Positions 1 to 5,252 of a stretch of DNA of 6,140 nucleotides are shown piece by piece. The notes below the pieces were generated by a model. The model was not told where the DNA came from. It was given only the letters and a program-made list of their open reading frames with translations, and made no database searches. The position numbers and the translations under genes are program-made. Location of the stretch: assembly GCA_030591795.1 (NCBI GenBank), contig JAUVAJ010000118.1, positions 1 to 6,140 on the forward strand. The letters are read 5' to 3'. The stretch comes from Desulfuromonadales bacterium (GTDB lineage Bacteria; Desulfobacterota; Desulfuromonadia; Desulfuromonadales; UBA2294). The first letter of the stretch is position 1, and the number at the start of each line of letters is the position of its first letter.

Positions 1-509
1 CCGATTATGACCAGGGCGCTCATCGCCAACAGAGTCTTTCTCGGCTTGTTTCTATTACGAGAAACCAGCTCTCGATAGGCATTGAAACCCTCGGGGAGAT
101 TTTGCAGACCGATAAGCAGAGCCAATAACGGCGCAACTGGAGAATTCAGGGCGACCAAGCCACCCAAAGCGATGGCCTCGGGCACATAATCCAACAGCAT
201 GCCGAGCAATTGTGGCGACTCTCGATGTTTTAAACCTAAAGATCGCTCGATAAGAAAAAAAGCCAAACCACCGGTCAGGATCATGGGGATGGCAAGCATG
301 GAATCATTCATGCCTGCTATCCCCTCGGGAACTAATACAATCGTTACCGCACCTAAAAGAATACCCCCACCGAAGGCAATCAATAAATGCCGAAACTCAT
401 TCTCCAGCCAATCAGTTCGAATATGCTCAAAACTGGCTAGCAAACCACCTAGTGGAATACAGCTGCCGGCCGCACCGGTGAGAATTATAATGGTTAAAAT
501 ATCAGACAT
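1..509 (-). CDS. ZIP-family metal transporter-like membrane protein (N-terminal 169 residues, runs off left edge)
   Basis: Partial gene; the ATG is at 509-507 and the frame stays open to the window edge. The translation is very hydrophobic, with likely membrane segments near residues 4-24, 41-63, 71-88, 101-121 and 125-146 and a sixth starting near 160. The ZIP signatures are visible: LVPEGI at the end of segment 2, DYVPEA (107-112) in segment 4 and LQNLPEGFNAYRE (135-147) in segment 5. ZIP proteins move divalent metals (Zn, Fe, Mn, sometimes Ni) into the cytoplasm through a binuclear site formed by segments 4 and 5. E111, Q136, N137 and E140 fit that site, but the usual segment-4 His-Asn/Ser pair is Asp107-Tyr108, so metal specificity or even transport is uncertain. 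A weak Shine-Dalgarno (GGTGGA, 525-520) lies 10 nt before the ATG. It follows the SpoIIAA-like gene by 35 bp on the same strand, so the two are probably cotranscribed. Confidence 0.8.
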   Translation of the reverse strand, partial: MSDILTIIILTGAAGSCIPLGGLLASFEHIRTDWLENEFRHLLIAFGGGILLGAVTIVLVPEGIAGMNDSMLAIPMILTGGLAFFLIERSLGLKHRESPQLLGMLLDYVPEAIALGGLVALNSPVAPLLALLIGLQNLPEGFNAYRELVSRNRNKPRKTLLAMSALVII

Positions 510-544
510 ATTTTTGAGATCCACCGTATCTGCTCACTGGTAGC

Positions 545-919
545 TCACACAGAGATATGGCCTGAAATCCAATTACGCGCCTGTTCAAGTTCATTGAAAG
601 CGAATTCCTTAACCTCGGCTTCAATAAAATGGCCACCAATTTTTTCAGCAATATTACCTATAGGTGAATCAGTAACAAATGCTACATGCGCCACTTTACG
701 ATGATGCTCTTTTATAAACCTGAAATGGGTGATCAGAGCGGCAAACGACGCCCAACCCGGAAATGACTGCACATGGATTATGATGCCATTCAACTTGCCT
801 GCTTGCTTTATGGCCGGGTCAATTACCTTGGCGGCAGATTCAAAATCACTTTTAGTCAGCGCACCATCAGGCTCCAGAATCGCAATCCCATTCTCTTCGT
901 CCAATTTAACGTTCAGCAT
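545..919 (-). CDS. SpoIIAA-like (STAS/SEC14 domain) protein
   Basis: Complete 124-residue soluble protein with no signal peptide or membrane segment. It resembles the SpoIIAA-like family (STAS/SEC14-type fold, Pfam SpoIIAA-like): a short N-terminal strand pair, a GALTKSDFE segment (about 19-27), a central strand IIIHV followed by FPGW (about 53-56), a second strand region HVAFVTDS (about 78-85), and a C-terminal helix with an aromatic-containing NELEQARNWI. The length is typical of the family. I see no DSxG phosphorylation motif like that of true anti-sigma factor antagonists, so a sporulation-type partner switch is not supported. Members are of unknown function; lipid or small-ligand binding has been suggested from the fold. 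A strong Shine-Dalgarno GGAGG (930-926) sits 6 nt before the ATG, which fixes the start. It heads a two-gene leftward unit with the ZIP-like gene. Confidence 0.85.
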   Translation of the reverse strand: MLNVKLDEENGIAILEPDGALTKSDFESAAKVIDPAIKQAGKLNGIIIHVQSFPGWASFAALITHFRFIKEHHRKVAHVAFVTDSPIGNIAEKIGGHFIEAEVKEFAFNELEQARNWISGHISV

Positions 920-952
920 GTCACACCTCCATATATTAAATAACCTGTGTCA

Positions 953-980
953 ATTATACCCGGCTAAACGTTGCGGTCAA
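953..980 (-). promoter_or_regulatory. Sigma70-type promoter for the SpoIIAA-like/ZIP unit
   Basis: Reading the minus strand, TTGACC (980-975, 5 of 6 to consensus) is followed after 16 nt by a perfect TATAAT (958-953). Transcription would start near 946, giving a leader of about 27 nt that contains the GGAGG ribosome binding site at 930-926. Spacing, match and position all agree, so this is the best-supported promoter in the window. Confidence 0.75.
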
Positions 981-1058
981 AGAAGACCTGGGCAGATGAT
1001 TTGAATTTATCTGTATTGTCCCGAACAAAAAAACCAGCTTGAACAAGTTTAAAATCTG

Positions 1059-1074
1059 TGGAAAGCGGCATGCT
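1059..1074 (+). promoter_or_regulatory. Candidate sigma54 (RpoN) promoter upstream of hydB
   Basis: TGGAAAGCGGCATGCT keeps the invariant GG (1060-1061) and GC (1072-1073) at the required 10-nt spacing and matches about 9 of the 12 fixed positions of TGGCACG-N4-TTGCW. Transcription would start near 1085, leaving a leader of about 90 nt before hydB. No activator site was recognised, and a match of this quality can occur by chance. Confidence 0.3.
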
Positions 1075-1109
1075 TGATTTTATTCCAGCAAATACAAGCG
1101 CTCCAGCAG

Positions 1110-1135
1110 TTGACACAGCATGAGAGCATTATAAC
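1110..1135 (+). promoter_or_regulatory. Candidate -35/-10 pair upstream of hydB with short spacer
   Basis: A perfect TTGACA (1110-1115) is followed by TATAAC (1130-1135, 5 of 6). The spacer is only 14 nt, shorter than the 16-18 nt that sigma70 RNA polymerase prefers, so the promoter would be weak. It is placed well for hydB, with a leader of about 30 nt that would contain the hairpin at 1157-1174. Confidence 0.3.
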
Positions 1136-1156
1136 CTTGTATCAATAACAACCCCG

Positions 1157-1174
1157 GCTGAAAGGAATTTCAGC
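1157..1174 (+). promoter_or_regulatory. RBS hairpin: Shine-Dalgarno in a GGAA tetraloop abutting the hydB GTG
   Basis: GCTGAAA (1157-1163) and TTTCAGC (1168-1174) are perfectly complementary and enclose GGAA (1164-1167), a GNRA-type tetraloop. The Shine-Dalgarno AAAGGA (1161-1166) spans the last stem bases and the loop, and the GTG start of hydB begins at the next base, 1175. The loop also gives an ANGGA motif (AAGGA, 1162-1166), the core recognised by CsrA in hairpin loops over ribosome binding sites. The hairpin is seen directly; translational control by CsrA or by folding is inferred. Confidence 0.55.
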
Positions 1175-2209
1175 GTGACGCAGGTTCTGCTCAAAAAATC
1201 GAAGTTGGCCAGGCTGATCAGTTTTCTGGCTACCCGAAAAAAAGTCGTCGGACCGGTGCGCTTGAGTCACAACCAGTTCAAATTCGCCGAAGTCAGCTCG
1301 CTGGCCGAGATGAGTCTCGACTACCTGCCGACCATCCTGCCGCCAAAAAAATATTTTCTGCCACCACATGAAAATCTGCTGCAGTACGATATTGCCCGGG
1401 GGCAGGAGATGCAGGCGGAGGTCGAAGTCGAGGAGTTGGTGCTGTTCGGCATCCACACCTGCGATCTGGCCGGTATTCAGTGTCTCAATGTGGTGCTTTC
1501 AGACCGGCCGCGAGATCTGCACTACATGATCCGTAAGCGCCATTTCACGCTGATCGGTCTGGAATGCAACGATTACTGCGACAGCTACGCCAGCTGCGCC
1601 ATGCTGTTCAACCACCTGCCGAAAGGCGGTTACGACCTGTTTTTCTCTGAACTGGATGCTGGCTATGTTGTCGACATCAACACCCACAAGGGCGACCTGC
1701 TGGTTGAGGAGTCTAACCTGTTCAGCCCGGTCACACCTGCCGCACAAATGCAGTTACAGGCGCTGCGTAATAGAAAAAAACAAATTTTTAAAAGTGAAGT
1801 CCCGATCCGCTATCAGGATATCCCTCTGCTTTTCGCGGTGACTTACGACAGCGATGTCTGGGCGCAACTTGGCGAGAAATGCCTCGCCTGCGGCAACTGC
1901 ACCAATGTCTGTCCAACCTGCTACTGTTTCGATGTCATGGATGAACCAGAGCTCGACCTGACCAAGGGGAGGCGCATCCGGGTCTGGGATTCTTGTCAGC
2001 ATGAAGCCTTTGCCAAAATCGCCGGTGGTGAGAGTTTTCGTGCCGAGCGCCTCGAGCGCCAACGACACCGCTTTAACCGTAAATTTCGCTACCCGATGGA
2101 GCGCTACAAGCGGATGTTTTGTACCGGCTGCGGCCGTTGCAGTCGCACCTGTATGGCGCAAATAGACCTTAAAGAGACCCTCAACGCTTTACTGGCAGCA
2201 CAAGGCTGA
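1175..2209 (+). CDS. hydB: [NiFe] hydrogenase beta subunit, ferredoxin-like iron-sulfur protein (HydB)
   Basis: 344-residue cytoplasmic iron-sulfur subunit of a group 3b (sulfhydrogenase-type) [NiFe] hydrogenase, expected to carry electrons between the hydrogenase small subunit and the flavoprotein HydG. The C-terminal half has two clear [4Fe-4S] motifs: C236-x2-C239-x2-C242-x3-C246-P, with further Cys at 249 and 251, and C316-x2-C319-x2-C322-x3-C326. The N-terminal region shows the family element FGIHTCDL (Cys96) and a second cysteine group at 131, 135 and 141. This group departs from the form I recall for relatives, where it ends in CFC. The start is GTG at 1175, chosen because AAAGGA lies 8 nt upstream and no other start precedes it in frame before a stop at 1121-1123. 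It is the first gene of the operon; its TGA ends one base before the hydG ATG. Without its neighbours it could be confused with the AsrA sulfite reductase subunit. Confidence 0.88.
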   Translation: MTQVLLKKSKLARLISFLATRKKVVGPVRLSHNQFKFAEVSSLAEMSLDYLPTILPPKKYFLPPHENLLQYDIARGQEMQAEVEVEELVLFGIHTCDLAGIQCLNVVLSDRPRDLHYMIRKRHFTLIGLECNDYCDSYASCAMLFNHLPKGGYDLFFSELDAGYVVDINTHKGDLLVEESNLFSPVTPAAQMQLQALRNRKKQIFKSEVPIRYQDIPLLFAVTYDSDVWAQLGEKCLACGNCTNVCPTCYCFDVMDEPELDLTKGRRIRVWDSCQHEAFAKIAGGESFRAERLERQRHRFNRKFRYPMERYKRMFCTGCGRCSRTCMAQIDLKETLNALLAAQG

Positions 2210-2210
2210 C

Positions 2211-3047
2211 ATGCAAACCATCGCCATCAATCATTCCAGCTACCAGATCAAACGCGGACGAATTGCCGAGCTGACCGATTTGACCAGGCTGGAGAAGCTC
2301 TTCCGAATTGTCCTGCCGGAAGATGAAATTCTCGACCACGACCCTGGTCAGTTTGTCGAGGTTTCACTGTTCGGCGTTGGTGAAGCACCGATTTCGCTCT
2401 GTTCTTCGCCAACCAGGCGCGATTCCTTCGAACTATGCATACGCAAGGTCGGCCGCTTGACCGCGGCACTACATCAACTCAAACCCGGCGACGAACTAGG
2501 CATTCGCGGCCCGTTCGGAGTCGGGTTTCCGGTGGTGCCGCTGCAAGGGAACGATATTCTGCTGATCGCCGGCGGCCTGGGAATTGCGCCTTTACGTTCG
2601 CTGATCAATTACATCATTGACAACCGGCGCGATTTCGGCAAGGTCGATATTCTGCTCGGCTGTCGCGAACCGGCGAGTATGCTGTTTTGCGCTGAACTCG
2701 ACTACTGGCGCCAGCGGGTCGACATCAACTTCTGCTGCTCGATTGATCTGGCTGCGCCCGAATGGGCAGGCAACGTCGGGCTGATCACGGCGCTGATTCC
2801 CGGCGTCAGTCTCGAACCGTTAAAAACCATGGCCGTCATCTGCGGGCCACCGGTTATGTATCGTTGCGTAATCGATGAACTATTGCAGAAAGGGATCCCT
2901 GAAGCGCACATCTACCTGTCGCTTGAACGCCACATGAAATGCGGCCTCGGCAAATGCGGTCACTGCCAGATCGGTGACATCTACTGTTGCCAGGACGGCC
3001 CGGTGTTCAATTACCGCCAGGTGAAAACTATGCCAGGAGCAATATAA
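2211..3047 (+). CDS. hydG: [NiFe] hydrogenase gamma subunit, FAD/NAD(P)-binding iron-sulfur flavoprotein (HydG)
   Basis: 278-residue flavoprotein of the ferredoxin-NADP reductase/dihydroorotate dehydrogenase electron-transfer subunit family. It is the NAD(P)(H)-reactive subunit of the hydrogenase. Domains in order: an FAD-binding barrel with APISLCSSP (about 59-67), a nucleotide-binding domain beginning with the glycine-rich IAGGLGIAPLRS (about 119-130) and ending with CGPPVM, and a C-terminal [2Fe-2S] site with C244-x4-C249-x2-C252-x7-C260 just before QDGPVF. Cys259 is an extra cysteine next to the expected ligand. The length is normal for the family. AAGG at 2202-2205 inside the end of hydB lies 5 nt before the ATG, so translation is probably coupled. 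The stop TAA overlaps the next gene's ATG by one base. Preference for NAD or NADP cannot be read from the sequence by eye. Confidence 0.9.
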   Translation: MQTIAINHSSYQIKRGRIAELTDLTRLEKLFRIVLPEDEILDHDPGQFVEVSLFGVGEAPISLCSSPTRRDSFELCIRKVGRLTAALHQLKPGDELGIRGPFGVGFPVVPLQGNDILLIAGGLGIAPLRSLINYIIDNRRDFGKVDILLGCREPASMLFCAELDYWRQRVDINFCCSIDLAAPEWAGNVGLITALIPGVSLEPLKTMAVICGPPVMYRCVIDELLQKGIPEAHIYLSLERHMKCGLGKCGHCQIGDIYCCQDGPVFNYRQVKTMPGAI

Positions 3048-3793
3048 TGGCGCAGCCTAAAGTTGCTTTTTTCGAGCTCGCCAGCTGCGAGGGCTGTCAG
3101 TTGCAGGTGGCCAATATGGGTGAACAGCTGCTCGACCTGCTGGAATTGATCGATCTGGTGGAGTTCCGCGAGCTGATGTCAGAACAGTGGCCGGGACGGA
3201 TTGATATCGCTTTCGTCGAAGGGAGTCTGGTCACCGAAGAATCGGCCCAGCGCTTGTACGAGATTCGGCAGCGCAGCGACCTGCTGGTCGCCTACGGCAG
3301 CTGCGCGACCATCGGAGGGATCAACGGCATGAATAACCTTAAGCCGCTGACAGACGTTCAGACGGTTGTTTATGGCGACAAGTCAGACTGGTTCCCGGCG
3401 GCTAAAACCCGCGCGCTGCACCAGCTGGTCAAGGTTGATTATTTCATTCACGGTTGCCCGATCCATCCGGATGAATTCATCAGGGTGCTCAAGTCGGCAC
3501 TGGCCGGATTGCCGTACCAGGTACCCGACTACGCGGTCTGTGTCGAATGTAAATTCAACGAAAATATCTGTATGTACGATAAGGGAGTGACCTGTCTCGG
3601 CCCGGTAACCCGCGCCGGTTGTGACGCCTGGTGTATCAACCACGGTAACGTCTGCTACGGCTGCCGGGGTCTGGTCAGCAACCCGAACCTGGCCGGGGCC
3701 GAAGCGGTGCTGCGCAGCTATAATCTGGACGCCAACCTGATCGCCAACAAGATGCTGATGTACAACGCCGCGCTGGAGCAGAAGCATGAGTAG
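3047..3793 (+). CDS. hydD: [NiFe] hydrogenase delta subunit, small subunit (HydD)
   Basis: 248-residue small subunit that carries three [4Fe-4S] clusters linking the NiFe site to HydB. The proximal cluster ligands are visible: C14-x2-C17 in ELASCEGCQ, C86 in GSCATIGG and C137 in HGCPIHPDEF. A C-terminal ferredoxin-like part has eight cysteines (165, 168, 175, 183, 192, 196, 203, 206), enough for the medial and distal clusters, with the typical LGPVTRAGC and CYGCRG strings. There is no twin-arginine signal, so the enzyme is cytoplasmic, as expected for group 3. I chose ATG 3047 over the in-frame ATG at 2987 because AGGAG (3035-3039) lies 7 nt upstream and the protein then starts at the conserved N-terminal strand; the longer form would add 20 residues inside hydG. 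It overlaps hydA by 8 bp. Confidence 0.92.
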   Translation: MAQPKVAFFELASCEGCQLQVANMGEQLLDLLELIDLVEFRELMSEQWPGRIDIAFVEGSLVTEESAQRLYEIRQRSDLLVAYGSCATIGGINGMNNLKPLTDVQTVVYGDKSDWFPAAKTRALHQLVKVDYFIHGCPIHPDEFIRVLKSALAGLPYQVPDYAVCVECKFNENICMYDKGVTCLGPVTRAGCDAWCINHGNVCYGCRGLVSNPNLAGAEAVLRSYNLDANLIANKMLMYNAALEQKHE

Positions 3794-5111
3794 AAATATT
3801 TCGCTCAACGTAGAATTTATAACCCGGGTCGAGGGGCACGGCCACATCGTCGTCGATGTGCAGAACGGCCAGCTGCTGAAAGCCGAGCTGCAGATCATTG
3901 AAGCACCCCGTTTTTTTGAAGCGATGCTGCAAGGTCGCTCGATCTTCGAGGCACAACACATCACCTCACGGATCTGCGGCATCTGTGCTTGCGGCCACAG
4001 CCTGGCTTCGATCCAGGCGGCTGAGAACGCCATCGGCTTCACCCCCAGCGAGCAGACGCTGCAACTGCGCAAGCTGCTGCTGCAGATGGAACTGCTCGAC
4101 AGTCATATCCTGCATATATTCATACTGGTCGCGCCCGACCTGCTCGGCGTCGATAGTTTCATCGGCATGATGCAGGAGCATGCCGACACCGTAAAACGTG
4201 CCCTGCGGATAAAGAAGGCCTGCAACACGGTCTGTGATATCCTGGTCGGCCGCCATGTCCACCCGATCTCCTGTGTGGTCGGCGGCTTCACCAAACTTCC
4301 CGGTCCCGAGCAACTCGAAACCATGCACCGCCTGCTGGTGCAGATCCGCAACGAGCTGACGCCGGCCGTCGCACTGGTCACCGAATTCAAGTTCCCCGAG
4401 TTCACCCGCGAAACCGAGTACGTGGCACTGATCAGCGATGCCGCCGAGTACCCGCTGCTCAGCGGTGATGTCGGTTCAAGCGACGGCGTACACATGACAA
4501 AGGCAAACTACCGGTCAATCACCAACGAATTTCTGGTCGAACACTCCTCGGCCAAACATGCCCGACTCAGCCGCAACGCCTACGCCGTTGGCGCGCTGGC
4601 ACGCTTCAACCTCAATGCCGACAAGTTGCACCCAGCGGCAACCACGGTGGCCAGCGAGCTCGGCCTGACCGCACCCTGCTACAAGCCATTTCTCAATACT
4701 TGCGCCCAGTTGGTCGAAGCTGTCCATTGCACTGAAACAGCGATCGAGATCATCGAACAGCTGTTGGCAAACGGGGTCGATCAGCATGAAGCGGTGATTG
4801 TCGGTGTCAATGAAAACCGGAGTATCCCGGTTCAAGCCGGTAGCGGTGTCGGCGCGGTTGAAGTTCCGCGCGGGCTTCTATTTCATCACTATACAGTCGA
4901 TGATAAAGGAATTATCCAGCAGGCCAACTGTGTGATCCCGACCGGGCAGAACCTGCAGAATATCGAGGACGACATGCACCAGCTGGTGCCGGCTATCCTC
5001 GACAAAAGCGATGCCGAGATCACCCGGACGCTGGAGATGCTGGTGCGCGCCTACGACCCCTGTATCTCCTGTTCAACGCATTTCCTTCAAGTTGATTTCG
5101 TTGGCCGTTAA
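3786..5111 (+). CDS. hydA: [NiFe] hydrogenase alpha subunit, catalytic large subunit (HydA)
   Basis: 441-residue catalytic subunit that holds the NiFe(CN)2CO centre and interconverts H2 with protons and electrons. Both metal-binding motifs are intact: L1 RICGICACGH (62-71, ligands Cys64 and Cys67) and L2 DPCISCSTH (424-432, ligands Cys426 and Cys429). The RVEGHG segment (14-19) supplies the glutamate conserved near the active site. Cys69 in L1 is an additional cysteine. Nine residues (FLQVDFVGR) follow His432; in protease-matured hydrogenases the tail after this His is removed once Ni is inserted. GGAG (3775-3778) lies 7 nt before the ATG, and the start overlaps the end of hydD by 8 bp in ATGAGTAG, implying coupled translation. 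The gene order beta-gamma-delta-alpha supports group 3b rather than 3c (Mvh) or 3d (Hox). It is the last gene of the operon; no rightward terminator with a T run follows. Confidence 0.93.
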   Translation: MSRNISLNVEFITRVEGHGHIVVDVQNGQLLKAELQIIEAPRFFEAMLQGRSIFEAQHITSRICGICACGHSLASIQAAENAIGFTPSEQTLQLRKLLLQMELLDSHILHIFILVAPDLLGVDSFIGMMQEHADTVKRALRIKKACNTVCDILVGRHVHPISCVVGGFTKLPGPEQLETMHRLLVQIRNELTPAVALVTEFKFPEFTRETEYVALISDAAEYPLLSGDVGSSDGVHMTKANYRSITNEFLVEHSSAKHARLSRNAYAVGALARFNLNADKLHPAATTVASELGLTAPCYKPFLNTCAQLVEAVHCTETAIEIIEQLLANGVDQHEAVIVGVNENRSIPVQAGSGVGAVEVPRGLLFHHYTVDDKGIIQQANCVIPTGQNLQNIEDDMHQLVPAILDKSDAEITRTLEMLVRAYDPCISCSTHFLQVDFVGR

Positions 5112-5167
5112 AGACTTGATTAACAATGTGTAGGTATGTCGAGATAAGGGAACACCCCCTGTGACCT

Positions 5168-5200
5168 AAAAAAGGCTGCCCCTTTATTCGCGGGGCAGCC
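5168..5200 (-). terminator. Rho-independent terminator of the octaheme cytochrome gene
   Basis: A perfect 9-bp stem, GGCTGCCCC (5174-5182) with GGGGCAGCC (5192-5200), encloses a 9-nt loop. On the minus strand the stem is followed at once by six T residues (5173-5168), the classic intrinsic terminator form, about 53 nt past the cytochrome stop codon. On the plus strand no T run follows, so it would terminate hydA transcripts poorly, although the stem could still protect their 3' end. Confidence 0.85.
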
Positions 5201-5204
5201 CAGT

Positions 5205-5248
5205 CTGTAACATTGCATAAAATCTAAATTACGCTGTAATCATTGCAT
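5205..5248. repeat. Short imperfect direct repeat with a small palindrome between convergent genes
   Basis: CTGTAACATTGCAT (5205-5218) recurs as CTGTAATCATTGCAT (5234-5248), differing by one inserted T. The second copy overlaps a small inverted repeat, ATTAC-gct-GTAAT (5228-5240). Both lie in the 3' untranslated part of the cytochrome transcript, between its stop codon and the terminator. No function is recognised; the size fits local duplication as well as a binding site. Confidence 0.4.
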
Positions 5249-5252
5249 TTGG

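Noticed and set aside
199..543. Plus-strand open frame of 114 residues at the left end
   Set aside because: It is the antisense shadow of the ZIP-like gene, whose minus-strand translation has clear membrane segments and family motifs.
1037..1046. Palindrome CTTG-AA-CAAG as a regulator operator
   Set aside because: Only four base pairs per arm, with no match to a site I can name; likely chance in an AT-rich spacer.
1072..1099. FNR-type site or GCTTG/CAAGC stem-loop upstream of hydB
   Set aside because: TTGAT at 1074 and ATCAA at 1141 are not spaced as an FNR site, and the GCTTG/CAAGC arms are five bases with an 18-nt loop.
1754..2161. Minus-strand open frame of 135 residues opposite hydB
   Set aside because: It is antisense to the conserved iron-sulfur region of hydB and has no family resemblance.
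2987..3046. Longer form of the small subunit starting at ATG 2987
   Set aside because: The extra 20 residues overlap the end of hydG, do not resemble the family N-terminus, and the ATG at 3047 has a well-spaced AGGAG.
3383..4072. Long minus-strand open frame (229 residues) opposite hydD and hydA
   Set aside because: It lies antisense to two strongly recognised hydrogenase genes, its translation has no recognisable domain, and its openness follows from the GC-rich codon use of the opposite strand.
5168..5200. The hairpin as a terminator of the hydrogenase operon
   Set aside because: On the plus strand the stem is preceded by the A run and followed by CAGTCTG with no T tract, so the canonical form exists only for the minus strand.
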